Assembly: GCF_018760735.1 (NCBI RefSeq)
Contig: NZ_JAHHZN010000010.1
Coordinates: 1-64,000 of the forward strand
Reading direction: 5' to 3'
From: Hymenobacter piscis
GTDB lineage: Bacteria > Bacteroidota > Bacteroidia > Cytophagales > Hymenobacteraceae
Length of the DNA: 64,000 nt
Shown: piece after piece, positions 32,235 through 41,385 of the stretch
Position numbering within the stretch: position 1 is the stretch's first letter
How the letters are laid out: each line of letters starts with the position of its first letter
Notes under the pieces: model-generated
Database searches by the model: none
Seen by the model: only the letters and a program-made list of their open reading frames with translations
Told to the model about the DNA's origin: nothing
Position numbers and translations under genes: made by a program

Positions 32235-32753
32235 TTACCCCCGGGGCACGTTGCTCAGGGCCGCGTGCTCCGCCTCCGACGTGTTCTGGAGGGCATTCAG
32301 GGTACCGTCGTTTTCGAGCACCACGGCGGCGGCTTCGGCCAGGGAGGCAATGCCCCGCTCGCGCAGACTGGTCAGGATTTCGCCCTCCGTAATGCGCTCT
32401 TGGCGCATGACCTCGTGCAGAAACCGGCCCTGGTACACGAGCAAGGTGGGCTCGGCCTTTACCAGGCGGCTTACGGTTTTAAAGCGTACCGACAGCCAGG
32501 TGATACCGAACTGCAGGCCAATGAGCAGGCCGAAGGCCAGCAGCCCGTCGGCCAGCGCCACGCTTTTGCTCAGCAGCACCGTGGCCAGGGTCGAGCCCAG
32601 GGCCACGGTCACAATCAGGTCGAAGGCATTCATTTTGGAGAGGGTGCGCTTGCCCGATACGCGCAGCATCACAATCAGGCCCGCATAAGCCAGCACGCCA
32701 ATCATGAGGGTGCGCAGCAGACTGGTCCAGCTGGTAAAGAAGATTTGTTCCAT
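32235..32753 (-). CDS. DUF421 (YetF-like) membrane protein
   Basis: 172 residues with three membrane segments at about 10-30, 42-62 and 70-88. The pattern LRVSGKRTLSKMNAFDLIVTVALGSTLA is typical of DUF421. The C-terminal soluble part, with FLHEVMRQERITEGEILTSLRERGI, matches the YetF C-terminal domain. Function is unknown. It lies 35 nt after the MscS gene on the same strand, so co-transcription is likely. Confidence 0.88.
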   Translation of the reverse strand: MEQIFFTSWTSLLRTLMIGVLAYAGLIVMLRVSGKRTLSKMNAFDLIVTVALGSTLATVLLSKSVALADGLLAFGLLIGLQFGITWLSVRFKTVSRLVKAEPTLLVYQGRFLHEVMRQERITEGEILTSLRERGIASLAEAAAVVLENDGTLNALQNTSEAEHAALSNVPRG

Positions 32754-32788
32754 AGCAGCTATCCGTTACGGCGAAACCGCGGCCGGCG

Positions 32789-33730
32789 TTAGCTCTGGTT
32801 CCGGCCCGCAGGGGGCTTTTTGGGGTCTTCGGGCGGGTCGGCGAGGGTACCGGGGGCGGCCATGCCCACCTGCACGGGCACGGCCGGCATCTTGGCGGGC
32901 AGGCGCAGCTCCAGAATATCGGGCGGCAGGGCGTAGCCGTTGGCCATGAGGGCGATTTTAACGCGGGTCATCACGCGGCTGCGCAGCTCCAGCACGCCCC
33001 GGCGGTAGTCTTCGGTATTGGCCCAGAAAAACACTTTGATGTTCACGGTGCTGGCGGCCAGCTCCTCCACCACGGCGAAAGGCTCCCGCCCCGGCTCGCT
33101 GAGCACTTCGGATTCCAGCCGCACCTGCGTCAGCAGCAGCTCAATGGCGGCCGACACGTCATCGTCGTAATCCACGCCCACCACGAAATCCTGGCGCACG
33201 TAGCCGTTGCGGGTGAAATTCATGAGCGGCTCCTTGAGCACAATGGCGTTGGGAATGGAAATGTCGCGCCCGTCGAAGGTGGTCATTTCGGTGGAGCGCA
33301 GGTTGAGCTTGGTCACGCGCCCGAACATGTCCTTGACCTGCACGGTATCATGAATGCTGAACGGACGGTTGAACGCCAGCAGGATGCCGGCCAGGAAGTT
33401 CTCGGCAATGTCCTTGAAGGCGAAGCCCACCACGAAGGCCGACACGCCGGCCGCCCCCAGAATGCCGCCCACCACGCCCGAGAAGCCCATGATGTTGAGG
33501 GCCAGCGCCAGCCCCAGAATCACGAGCAGCCAGCGGCCGACCTGGGTGAGGAAGTCAGTGAGCAGCGGGTCGTCGGAGTGGGCGTTGAGCTTGGTGGAGA
33601 GCCAGCTCCGCAACCGCCGGGAGCCAATCCAGACGACGGCCATGAGCACGGCCGCCATGAGCAGGCGCGGCAGCAGATACAGAAACTGTTCCCAGTAGGT
33701 GCGTAAAACGTCCGTAATTTCTTGTAGCAT
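32789..33730 (-). CDS. small-conductance mechanosensitive channel (MscS family)
   Basis: 313 residues from the ATG at 33730; the longer frame overlaps the upstream gene region and is arginine-rich shadow sequence. Three membrane segments are followed by the pore helix GVVGGILGAAGVSAFVVGFAFKDIAENFLAGILLAFNRPF (split here for reading), with its Gly/Ala packing pattern. The MscS beta domain (DTVQVKDMFGRVTKLNLRST) comes next, then the C-terminal vestibule. It opens under membrane tension to release solutes. The tail after about residue 275 is Pro-rich and not conserved. It starts a possible operon with DUF421 and DUF2254 genes. Confidence 0.92.
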   Translation of the reverse strand: MLQEITDVLRTYWEQFLYLLPRLLMAAVLMAVVWIGSRRLRSWLSTKLNAHSDDPLLTDFLTQVGRWLLVILGLALALNIMGFSGVVGGILGAAGVSAFVVGFAFKDIAENFLAGILLAFNRPFSIHDTVQVKDMFGRVTKLNLRSTEMTTFDGRDISIPNAIVLKEPLMNFTRNGYVRQDFVVGVDYDDDVSAAIELLLTQVRLESEVLSEPGREPFAVVEELAASTVNIKVFFWANTEDYRRGVLELRSRVMTRVKIALMANGYALPPDILELRLPAKMPAVPVQVGMAAPGTLADPPEDPKKPPAGRNQS

Positions 33731-33818
33731 GCGGCGGGGTTCGGGTGAGGAAGCGGTACCTCCGGCCTTACGGCCCCGGTTGGGGCATGGTTCGTTCCCG
33801 CCCAGCCTCCGCTGACGG

Positions 33819-34235
33819 TTAGCGGCCTCGCATGGAGGACAGCCACCGAGCCGCCGCCCGCGCGGGGTCATGGGTGGGTATTTGGTCAATATGACGAGCC
33901 ACCATCTCCAGGCACGCCGCGGTAATGTGCGGCGGCACGGTTGTTTCCAGCTGGTTTCTAACGTCGGAACTTCCCGCTTCCAACGCAAACAGAGCCGTCC
34001 AGATGCTGACGTCATAGACGCCTTCCTGCAGATAGTTTAGGAATCTTTGCAGCCCGGCCCGCGCTATCAGTTTTTGCGCGAGGGCGGCGTGGTTCCGGTA
34101 GGCGTCGGTATGCGGGTCCAGGCTGAACGGGCGAAATCCGGCCCGGTACAGGTCCCGGCAACTCCCTAAGAAGGCGTCCCCCGGGCTTGATTTGGAACGC
34201 GGGAGAAAGTACCGAAGAAGTCGGCGGATGCTCAT
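33819..34235 (-). CDS. small hypothetical protein coupled to the Sel1-repeat gene
   Basis: 138 residues from the ATG at 34235, which overlaps the stop of the upstream Sel1 gene as ATGA; this overlap decides the start. The N-terminus is basic (MSIRRLLRYFLPRSK) and the rest is soluble and helical, with FLNYLQEGVYDVSIWTALFALEAG in the middle. I do not recognise a family. The overlap makes translational coupling with the Sel1 protein likely, so the two may act together. Confidence 0.6.
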   Translation of the reverse strand: MSIRRLLRYFLPRSKSSPGDAFLGSCRDLYRAGFRPFSLDPHTDAYRNHAALAQKLIARAGLQRFLNYLQEGVYDVSIWTALFALEAGSSDVRNQLETTVPPHITAACLEMVARHIDQIPTHDPARAAARWLSSMRGR

Positions 34236-34864
34236 TGATTCATCAGATTTCGCAGTTCCTTTTTCGCCCGCCGGTGCCCGCTGGCCGCCGCCCGCCGCCA
34301 CCAGTACGCCGCCCACTGCCTGGAATAGCCCACCCCCTCCCCCGAGTAGTAGCACAGGCCCAGGTTGTACTGGGCTTTGCGGTCGTGCTGGCGGGCAGCT
34401 TTGCGGTACCAATGCACGGCCCGGGCATAGTCCGGCTCTACTCCCTTACCCAGCATGTAGCAGTAGCCCAGTTCGCGCTGCGCTTCGGCGTCGCCGCATT
34501 CGGCGGCGTACCGGAACCACGCTACGGCTTCCTCCGCATCCGGCCCCACGCCCTGGCCGCGGCTGTAGCAGAAGCCCACGTTATAGGCCGCCTCCACTGA
34601 GCCTGCCGCCGCGGCCTGCCGGAAGTAATCGTAGGCCCGCTTTACATCCGCCGCTACACCCCGGCCGTGGTCGTAGCAGGTGCCCAGGTAAAACAACGCC
34701 CGCCGGTGCTGCTGCACCGCCGCCTGCTCCCAGTAGCGCAGCACGGCCGCCCAGTCCGTCGGGCGGGGCCGGCGGCGACCAAACGCCAGCCGGTAGCCCA
34801 CCCGAAACTGGGCATCGGCGTCGCCGGCTGCCGCCTGGCTCAGTAGGTAGGCAGTAGTTTCCAT
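34232..34864 (-). CDS. Sel1-like repeat protein
   Basis: 210 residues, nearly all Sel1 repeats of about 36 residues: AVLRYWEQAAVQQHRRALFY, DYFRQAAAAGSVEAAYNVGF, AWFRYAAECGDAEAQRELGY and HWYRKAARQHDRKAQYNLGL, each ending in a G-x-GV turn. The repeats form an alpha-solenoid used for protein contacts. There is no signal peptide. It is the first gene of a two-gene unit with the 138-residue protein. The partner is not known. Confidence 0.9.
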   Translation of the reverse strand: METTAYLLSQAAAGDADAQFRVGYRLAFGRRRPRPTDWAAVLRYWEQAAVQQHRRALFYLGTCYDHGRGVAADVKRAYDYFRQAAAAGSVEAAYNVGFCYSRGQGVGPDAEEAVAWFRYAAECGDAEAQRELGYCYMLGKGVEPDYARAVHWYRKAARQHDRKAQYNLGLCYYSGEGVGYSRQWAAYWWRRAAASGHRRAKKELRNLMNQ

Positions 34865-34915
34865 CGGGAGAAGAGTTGGTTCATGATAGTAAGACCACCG
34901 AACTCATGATTGGGA

Positions 34916-35578
34916 CTATTGTAGCTGCTGCTGCCAGGCGCGTTCCAACCGGTTTTTCGACTGCGTCACGGCAACCCAGGTCGAGATATCCGATTCCCCT
35001 GGATAGTCAGCCGATTCACGAAACGGGTTCTCCGCCAGGATGTAGTGGAAATAAAACTGCTCTCCGACCTCTAGTTGCGGGATTGTAGTTTCCAGGCCAG
35101 TGGCAGTAGCAGACGTTACTTCCAGGCTGTAGCTCCCAAGGACTGACGCCAATCGGCGCGGCAGCCAGTCATTTTCGCGGGCCCTTTCCGCCATGGCATC
35201 CTCGTCTTCGGTACCCAAATGAATCTGTCGGCTACCGTTTTCGAATTCCACCGCTATCAGGTTTTGTCCCGTCGTAACGTGTCCATCTACGTTGGTTCCA
35301 GACCGCAACTGCAGGCTGATGGTTAATTGCTCCTGACTGGACTTTCGCTTGGTAATGTAGAACTGCCAGGCGGTCATCGTTTCGACGGACATATGCACAG
35401 CTAGCCAATCTGAAGTAGGCTTTATTTTCTGCAGCACAACGTCATGCCCGACGCTTTGCCAGCCGGCGGCACTTGCAGCAATGTCGAACTGCTGATTCGT
35501 TGACCTGATCAGCAGTTCAAAAGGCCCTAACGGTGAAAAATAGGTTTCACTATAGACTGGGAATGATACTGTCGGCAT
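34916..35578 (-). CDS. hypothetical protein
   Basis: 220 residues from the ATG at 35578; the extra 17 codons upstream overlap the acetyltransferase gene. It is soluble and beta-rich, with MPTVSFPVYSETYFSPLGPF at the start and FYFHYILAENPFRESADYPG near the end. GC content and codon use are lower than in neighbouring genes. I do not recognise a family. It lies 13 nt after the acetyltransferase gene on the same strand, so the two may be co-transcribed. Confidence 0.6.
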   Translation of the reverse strand: MPTVSFPVYSETYFSPLGPFELLIRSTNQQFDIAASAAGWQSVGHDVVLQKIKPTSDWLAVHMSVETMTAWQFYITKRKSSQEQLTISLQLRSGTNVDGHVTTGQNLIAVEFENGSRQIHLGTEDEDAMAERARENDWLPRRLASVLGSYSLEVTSATATGLETTIPQLEVGEQFYFHYILAENPFRESADYPGESDISTWVAVTQSKNRLERAWQQQLQ

Positions 35579-35591
35579 AATCAGGAGTGAG

Positions 35592-36047
35592 TTAAGCTGT
35601 GGCGTCAGAAACCCCGTTTCCCCTTTCAAACCGCACCTCTCCGCTGCTGGTTCGGCCCGTTTCCTGCCAGCCCTGGCGGCGGTAAAATGCCTCGGCGCGG
35701 GTACCGGGGACGGTGCTGAGCCAGATGGGGTGGTCGGTCTGGGCGAAATACCAATCCAGGAGCTGGTCGTGCAGGGCCTTGCCGATGCCGCGCCGGTCGA
35801 AGTCGGGATGCACGAACAGGGCCCAGACGCTGTACTCCTGCAAGTCGGCCATGGCGAAGCCGACGACGCGGCCGCCCACTTCGGCCACCCAGCCCCGGCG
35901 CGTCAGGTAGTCGACGCACATTTCCCCGGTCACCAGCGCGGAGTTGCGCAGCACGTTTTCGCGCACGGCCAGGCGCACCGCCATGAGGTAGGGGATATCG
36001 GTGACCACAGCAACGCGGTACTGCACGGAAACGGGAGCCGGATTCAT
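35592..36047 (-). CDS. GNAT family N-acetyltransferase
   Basis: 151 residues from the ATG at 36047. The GNAT acetyl-CoA motif is clear: YSVWALFVHPDFDRRGIGKALHDQLLDW (split for reading), with the R/Q-x-x-G-x-G/A loop as RRGIGK near residue 95. EAFYRRQGWQETGR near the end is the usual beta6-alpha motif. The substrate is unknown. A TACCTTTT word lies on the minus strand about 10 nt before the start. It is divergent from glpD, with a long palindrome between. Confidence 0.9.
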   Translation of the reverse strand: MNPAPVSVQYRVAVVTDIPYLMAVRLAVRENVLRNSALVTGEMCVDYLTRRGWVAEVGGRVVGFAMADLQEYSVWALFVHPDFDRRGIGKALHDQLLDWYFAQTDHPIWLSTVPGTRAEAFYRRQGWQETGRTSSGEVRFERGNGVSDATA

Positions 36048-36155
36048 GGGCCAAAAGGTATCGGTTTTCCGGCAGAAGGAAGACGGCCTGCCGGGCCCAC
36101 CTTCTGCCGAGACCGGCCGCAACCGGCGCGAATCCGTTGAAGGGCAGAGCTACCA

Positions 36156-36240
36156 GTAGCGCGAACTTGGTAGTTCGCGTCCCCGCGCCGTTCAACTGGC
36201 TTTAACGGCGCGGGGACGCGAACCACCAAGTTCGCGCTAC
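36156..36240. repeat. 37-bp inverted repeat, GTAGCGCGAAC family
   Basis: Arms 36156-36192 and 36204-36240 are complementary over 37 bp with one mismatch, loop 11 nt. The arms begin with GTAGCGCGAAC, as at 1700 and 2570, and continue with GCGTCCCCGCGCCGTT. It lies between divergent start codons, so it could form a cruciform close to two promoters. Confidence 0.92.
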
Positions 36241-36289
36241 ATCCCTAACCCTACGCACGCACTGCGTAATATCCGATATTCCCCCGCCC

Positions 36290-37903
36290 ATGCCTGCTTC
36301 CGCCCCCAACCCGTTCCGCCGCGAAACCCTGCTCCACCAGCTCACCAGCACGCCCGACTGGGATTTGGTGGTGATTGGGGGCGGGGCCACCGGCCTGGGC
36401 GTGGCCCTCGACGGCCTCAGCCGGGGCTACCGGACCCTGCTGCTGGAGCGCGACGACTTTGCCAAGGGCACCAGCAGCCGCAGCACCAAACTGGTGCACG
36501 GGGGCGTGCGCTACCTGGCCCAGGGCGACGTGGCCCTGGTGCGCGAGGCCCTGCACGAGCGGGGCCTGCTGCTCCAGAATGCGCCCCACCTCGTCAAGAA
36601 CCAGGATTTTATCATTCCCAGCTACAGCTGGTGGGGTGGGCCCTTCTACACCATCGGGCTCAAGCTCTACGATCTGCTGGCCGGCCGGCTCAGCCTGGGC
36701 ACCTCGCGGCACCTGGGCCGGGCCGAAACCCTGCGCCGCCTGGACAACCTGCGCCCCGCCGGTCTGCGCGGGGGCGTACTCTACCACGACGGCCAGTTCG
36801 ACGATGCCCGCCTGGCCGTGAGCCTGGCCCAAACTGCCATTGAGGCCGGCGGCACCCTGCTCAACCACTGCGGCGTCACGGGCCTGCTCCGCCACCCCGA
36901 CGGCCGCCTGGCCGGCGTGCGGGCCCTCGACCACGAAACCGGCCAGCCCTACGAGGTGCGGGCCCGGTGCGTGGTCAATGCCACCGGGGTGTTCGTGGAT
37001 GAGATTCTGCGCCTCGAAGAGCCCGCGGCCCGCCCGCTGGTGCGCCCCAGCCAGGGCGTACACCTGGTGGTGGAGAAGTCGTTCCTACCCGGCGGCGATG
37101 CCCTCATGATTCCCAAGACCGACGACGGCCGGGTGCTGTTCGCCGTGCCCTGGCACGGGCGCGTGCTGCTGGGCACCACCGATACGCCCCTCGACCAGCA
37201 CAGCCCCGAGCCCCGGGCCCTGGAAGCAGAAATCGACTTCATTCTGCGCACCGCCGGCCGTTACCTCGCCCGCGCCCCCCAACGGGCCGATGTGCTCAGC
37301 GTATTCGCGGGCCTGCGCCCCCTGGCGGCCCCGCAGGGCAACTCCACGGCCACCAAGGAAATTTCGCGCAGCCACAAAATCCTGGTTTCCAGGGCCGGCC
37401 TGCTCACCATCACGGGCGGCAAATGGACCACCTACCGCCGCATGGGTCAGGATACCCTGGACCGGGCCGTGGCCCTGGGCCAGCTGCCCGCCGCCCCCAG
37501 CCGCACCGCCCACCAGCCCATCCACGGGGCCGCCCCCACCACCGATTTCGCCGACCACCTGGCCCATTACGGCACCGATTTGCCCGCCCTGCGCCAGCTC
37601 ATGGCCGGGCAGCCCGACCTGGCCAAAAAGCTGGACGAAACCCTGGAATTCTACCGGGCCGAAGTAGTATGGGCTGCCCGCTACGAGCTGGCCCGTACCG
37701 TGGAAGACGTGCTGGCCCGCCGCGTACGGGTGCTGTTCCTGGATGCCCGCGCCGCCCGGCGCGTGGCTCCGCAGGTAGCCGCCCTGCTGGCCCAGGAACT
37801 GGGCTTCGACGAGGCCTGGCAGCAGCAGCAAGTGGCCGAATTCAACGCCCTGGCCCAGCAGTACGTGCTGGCGCCTGAACCAGTGGCCGCAGAACGTGGG
37901 TAG
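36290..37903 (+). CDS. glpD: glycerol-3-phosphate dehydrogenase (FAD-dependent)
   Basis: 537 residues. It oxidises sn-glycerol 3-phosphate to dihydroxyacetone phosphate and passes electrons to quinones at the inner membrane. The FAD motif VIGGGATGLGVALDG is at residues 27-41, and RSTKLVHGGVRYLAQGD follows, typical for GlpD. FAVPWHGRVLLGTTDTP and FAGLRPL lie in the middle, and TITGGKWTTYRRMGQD begins the C-terminal domain. It precedes glpK with 207 nt of repeats between. The TAG stop codon (37901-37903) is part of a GTAGAGAC repeat. Confidence 0.96.
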   Translation: MPASAPNPFRRETLLHQLTSTPDWDLVVIGGGATGLGVALDGLSRGYRTLLLERDDFAKGTSSRSTKLVHGGVRYLAQGDVALVREALHERGLLLQNAPHLVKNQDFIIPSYSWWGGPFYTIGLKLYDLLAGRLSLGTSRHLGRAETLRRLDNLRPAGLRGGVLYHDGQFDDARLAVSLAQTAIEAGGTLLNHCGVTGLLRHPDGRLAGVRALDHETGQPYEVRARCVVNATGVFVDEILRLEEPAARPLVRPSQGVHLVVEKSFLPGGDALMIPKTDDGRVLFAVPWHGRVLLGTTDTPLDQHSPEPRALEAEIDFILRTAGRYLARAPQRADVLSVFAGLRPLAAPQGNSTATKEISRSHKILVSRAGLLTITGGKWTTYRRMGQDTLDRAVALGQLPAAPSRTAHQPIHGAAPTTDFADHLAHYGTDLPALRQLMAGQPDLAKKLDETLEFYRAEVVWAARYELARTVEDVLARRVRVLFLDARAARRVAPQVAALLAQELGFDEAWQQQQVAEFNALAQQYVLAPEPVAAERG

Positions 37904-38097
37904 AGACACAACATTTTGTGTCTCGTCGTTGAACGGCACGGGCAACCCAATGATGCCGTTCAACGACAACAGCAGGTAAATCCTCACGCGGTATTTCTTG
38001 AGGATACAGAGCTCTAAAATAGCGTATCATTCAACCCGCCGGCCCGCTGGAACTACCGCAGCCGTTCAACGACGAGACACAAAATATTGTGTCTCTA
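37900..38097. repeat. inverted GTAGAGAC repeats between glpD and glpK
   Basis: A left copy (37900-37934, GTAGAGACACAACATTTTGT and the TCGTCGTTGAACGG tail) and a reverse copy (38063-38097). Between them GTTGAACGGCA and TGCCGTTCAAC at 37928-37967 form a second hairpin. The TAG of the left copy is the glpD stop. A transcript of glpD-glpK would carry this whole structure. Confidence 0.88.
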
Positions 38098-38110
38098 CCA
38101 CCCACCCGCC

Positions 38111-39610
38111 ATGTCGCAGTACATTCTCGCCCTCGACCAGGGCACCACCAGCTCCCGGGCCATTCTGTTCGACCAGCAGGGCCGGATTGCGGCCCAGGCC
38201 CAGAAGGAATTCACCCAGATTTTTCCCCGGCCGGGGTGGGTGGAGCACGACCCGCTCGAAATCTGGAGTACCCAGGCGGGCGTGGCGGCCGAGGCCACGG
38301 TGAAAGCGGGCCAGAATGGGCGGGGCATTGCCGCCATCGGCATCACCAACCAGCGCGAAACGGTGGTGGTCTGGCACCGGGGCACCGGCCGGCCGGTGTA
38401 CAACGCCATCGTGTGGCAGGACCGGCGCACGGCCGACTACTGCGACCAGCTGCGCGCCGCGGGCCACGAAGACCTCATCCGGGCCAGAACCGGCCTGCTC
38501 CTCGACGCCTACTTCTCCGCCAGCAAGGTCCGTTGGATACTGGATAACGTGCCCGGCGCCCGCACCCTGGCCGAGGCCGGCGAGCTGGCCCTGGGCACCA
38601 TCGACAGCTGGCTGATCTGGAACTTCACCCAGGGCGAGCTGCACCTGACCGACGTATCCAACGCCTCCCGCACCCTGCTCTTCAACATCCACACCCTGCG
38701 CTGGGACGAGGAGCTGCTGGCCCTGTTCGGGATTCCGGCGAGCATGCTGCCCCGGGTCCGGCCGTCGAGCGAGGTGTACGGGCACACCAAAACCACCGTT
38801 TTCGCCTCCAAAATACCATTAGCGGGCATTGCCGGCGACCAGCAGGCGGCCCTGTTCGGGCAGCTCTGCACCCGGCCGGGCCTGGTTAAGAACACCTACG
38901 GCACGGGCTGCTTCATGCTGATGAATACCGGTTCCGAGGCCAAAACCTCCCATAATAACCTGCTCACTACCGTGGCCTGGCAGCTCAACGGGCAGGTAAC
39001 CTACGCCCTGGAAGGCAGCATTTTTATGGCCGGGGCCGTGGTGCAGTGGATGCGCGACAACCTGGGCATCATCAAAACCGCGGCCGAGGTGGAGCCGCTG
39101 GCCCGGCAGGTGAGCAGTACCGAAGGCGTGTGCTTCGTGCCGGCCTTTGCCGGCCTGGGCGCTCCGCACTGGGACCCCTACGCCCGCGGCACCCTGTTCG
39201 GAATGAGCCGGGCCACTACCGCCGCCCACATTGCCCGCGCCGCCGTGGAAGCCATTGCCTACCAGACCATGGACGTGCTCCGGGCCATGCAGGCCGATTC
39301 GGGCCTGCCCCTTGCCGAGCTGCGCGTCGATGGCGGGGCGGCGGCCAACGACCTGCTCATGCAGTTTCAGGCCGATGTGCTGCCGGCCCGCGTTATCCGC
39401 CCCCGCGTCACCGAAACCACGGCCCTGGGCGCGGCCTACCTGGCGGGCCTGGCCGTGGGCTACTGGCCCGACCTGGCCGCCCTCGAAGCCCTCGACCGCA
39501 CCGACACCACCTTCGAGCCCGCCCCCGACCAGCCCGCCCTTGCCCAGGGCATTGCCGACTGGCACCGGGCCGTGCGGGCCCTGCGCGCGTGGTCGGCGCC
39601 GGACCGGTAG
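38111..39610 (+). CDS. glpK: glycerol kinase
   Basis: 499 residues from the ATG at 38111. It phosphorylates glycerol to sn-glycerol 3-phosphate with ATP. Landmarks are [16 protein letters not shown] (6-21), [12 protein letters not shown] (about 80) with the glycerol-site Arg-Glu, [10 protein letters not shown] (about 245), [12 protein letters not shown] (about 268) and [17 protein letters not shown] (about 418). It follows glpD; together they convert glycerol to dihydroxyacetone phosphate. No glpF uptake channel is in this window. Confidence 0.97.
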   Translation: MSQYILALDQGTTSSRAILFDQQGRIAAQAQKEFTQIFPRPGWVEHDPLEIWSTQAGVAAEATVKAGQNGRGIAAIGITNQRETVVVWHRGTGRPVYNAIVWQDRRTADYCDQLRAAGHEDLIRARTGLLLDAYFSASKVRWILDNVPGARTLAEAGELALGTIDSWLIWNFTQGELHLTDVSNASRTLLFNIHTLRWDEELLALFGIPASMLPRVRPSSEVYGHTKTTVFASKIPLAGIAGDQQAALFGQLCTRPGLVKNTYGTGCFMLMNTGSEAKTSHNNLLTTVAWQLNGQVTYALEGSIFMAGAVVQWMRDNLGIIKTAAEVEPLARQVSSTEGVCFVPAFAGLGAPHWDPYARGTLFGMSRATTAAHIARAAVEAIAYQTMDVLRAMQADSGLPLAELRVDGGAAANDLLMQFQADVLPARVIRPRVTETTALGAAYLAGLAVGYWPDLAALEALDRTDTTFEPAPDQPALAQGIADWHRAVRALRAWSAPDR

Positions 39611-39613
39611 GCG

Positions 39614-40249
39614 CTAGCGCAACGCGTGGGGGTAGCCGATGGCGTCGAGGTCGGCGGCCAGCTGGGGCCAGTCGGTGAGCTCCGGGTTCAGGGTTTCGGC
39701 GGTGGCGCGGGTCAGGGGCTCGTGGCGGTAAAGGCGGGCTACGTCGGCGGCTTCCAGGGGCTCCCGCTCAGTTTCATCGAGGTAGTACTCGTTGGCCCAG
39801 TCGGCGTAGGAGTCGGGGTTCTGGTCGAAGATGTAGAGTAGCTCCTCGGAGCCGTCGTCCTCCAGCTCCACCACGCCGGTCTGCCAGCCGTGGGCGGGCG
39901 TGTACCAGAGGCAGAACGTGGTCCCGATGGAGCTGACCGGCTCGCCGAAGATGAACTCGTCGAAGGCCGCGGGCAGGCCGCGCGTGACCTGGCTTTTGTC
40001 CGGCTGCTCGTACTCGTGCAGAAAGCCGTTGATGCAGCAGCCCTCGGGCCGGAACAGCACCAGCATCTGGTCGCCTTCCCCGTCGCTCATCTCAAACAGG
40101 GCCTCCCCTTCGTCCCAGGCCGGGTTGTAGGTGTAGTAGCGGAATTCCGGGTCGGGGGAGTTGATGGCGTCCAGCGCGGTCAGGGCCTGGCAGAGGCGCT
40201 GCAGGTCGGCGGGGGCGGGCAGGTTGGTATAATCGAGGGAGGAAAGCAT
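39614..40249 (-). CDS. hypothetical acidic protein
   Basis: 211 residues from the ATG at 40249, soluble and very acidic (many Asp and Glu). FRYYTYNPAWDEGEALFEMSDG and SSIGTTFCLWYTPAHGWQTG suggest a compact beta fold, perhaps with a Trp-rich core. I do not recognise a family, though the general look recalls small SUKH-like or immunity-type proteins. It converges on glpK with 3 nt between stops. A TATCTTGG word lies on the minus strand about 50 nt upstream. Confidence 0.65.
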   Translation of the reverse strand: MLSSLDYTNLPAPADLQRLCQALTALDAINSPDPEFRYYTYNPAWDEGEALFEMSDGEGDQMLVLFRPEGCCINGFLHEYEQPDKSQVTRGLPAAFDEFIFGEPVSSIGTTFCLWYTPAHGWQTGVVELEDDGSEELLYIFDQNPDSYADWANEYYLDETEREPLEAADVARLYRHEPLTRATAETLNPELTDWPQLAADLDAIGYPHALR

Positions 40250-40347
40250 GGGCGGGGAAACGGAGAACGAAAGGGCGGGACCACAAGCCGTCCGCCGCCC
40301 CAAGATAAAACCACGGTTTATATATTGACGGCTTCGTCCCTTCGCTG

Positions 40348-41238
40348 ATGCAGGTCTACAACTACTGGTCGCGCGCTACGTTCCATACCCGGAGTCCTTC
40401 GGGCTATCCGGTTCAGTTCACGGCCTACGCCGGCAGCGACGAAAGTGCCGCCGCCGCCCGCACCCGGGCCGAGGGCCTGGCCCGGGAGCGGGCCGCCCTG
40501 ATTCTGGCCAACGAGTGGGGCAACTACCCCACGGGCACCCGGCCCCTGCGGGAGCACCTAGTCCGGCGCCTGCCCGACGGCCGGGGCGGTACGCTGGCCG
40601 CCATCACCCGCAACCGCTACGGCAGCCTCATCCTGAATACTCCGGGCTTTATGATGCTCGACGTGGACGACCAGGATTTACAGCCGCCTCCGCCCCCGAT
40701 TATCCTGTTTGAGGGTCTGCGGCGCTTCTTTCGCCGCCTGTTCAACCAGCCCTCTCCCCCACCCCTGCTGCCTCCTGACCCCACCCCGCGGGGACAGTTG
40801 CAGCTGCGCCTCGCGGTCTGGCTGCAGCTGCATCCGACCTGGAATTTCCGGCTCTACCGCACCCGGCTGGGCTTCCGGCTCCTCGTGACCCACCAGTTGC
40901 TGGAGCCCAATACGGACACGGCCACCGAGGTTTTCAAGGCCCTGCGCACCGATACCACCTTCGTGCGCCTATGCCAGCAGCAGCACTGCTACCGCGCCCG
41001 GCTCAACCCCAAGCCCTGGCGCATCGGCTACCACCGTCCGCCCCATCAATTCCCCTTCGATACGCCCGAACAGGAACAGCAGCAGCAGGCGTGGCAACAG
41101 GAATACACCCGCCGCAGCCAGCAGTATTCGGTCTGCGAATGGCTGGGCGAATTTGGCAGCGGCACGGTACTCCCGGAGTTGAAACCGCTCATTCAGCTCC
41201 ACGACGACGCCTGCCTGGGCGGCCGCAAGCTGGCGTAG
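40348..41238 (+). CDS. uncharacterised protein of a widespread family (FRARLxPKPWR type)
   Basis: 296 residues, soluble. Three conserved-looking blocks stand out: MMLDVDDQD (about 101-109), FRLYRTRLGFRLLVTHQLL (about 172-190) and CYRARLNPKPWRIGYH (about 216-231). I recall the last motif from hypothetical proteins of planctomycetes and others. The order, an Asp-x-Asp-Asp strand then an Arg-rich strand then a Lys-Pro-Trp-Arg turn, faintly recalls the small catalytic core of archaeo-eukaryotic primases. That is speculation. A Pro-rich linker lies at about 130-150. The TAG stop is followed at once by a heptamer array. Confidence 0.7.
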   Translation: MQVYNYWSRATFHTRSPSGYPVQFTAYAGSDESAAAARTRAEGLARERAALILANEWGNYPTGTRPLREHLVRRLPDGRGGTLAAITRNRYGSLILNTPGFMMLDVDDQDLQPPPPPIILFEGLRRFFRRLFNQPSPPPLLPPDPTPRGQLQLRLAVWLQLHPTWNFRLYRTRLGFRLLVTHQLLEPNTDTATEVFKALRTDTTFVRLCQQQHCYRARLNPKPWRIGYHRPPHQFPFDTPEQEQQQQAWQQEYTRRSQQYSVCEWLGEFGSGTVLPELKPLIQLHDDACLGGRKLA

Positions 41239-41371
41239 CTGTTGGCTGTTGGCTGTTAAAGCAAGAACGTCATTCCGAGCGCAGCCGAGGAATCTCGCGT
41301 GCTGAGGTTGCAATAGTAATCCAACGTCAGCACGCGGGATGCTTCGCCAAGCTCAGCATGACGTTCTTGCT
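41238..41371. repeat. heptamer array plus CGTCATTC-family inverted repeat
   Basis: GCTGTTG units (three, 41238-41258) begin at the stop codon of the preceding gene. They are followed by inverted arms of about 46 bp (41260-41305 and 41325-41371) with several mismatches and the core AAGAACGTCATTCCGAGCG. Confidence 0.85.
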
Positions 41372-41385
41372 TTCGTCATAACCCC

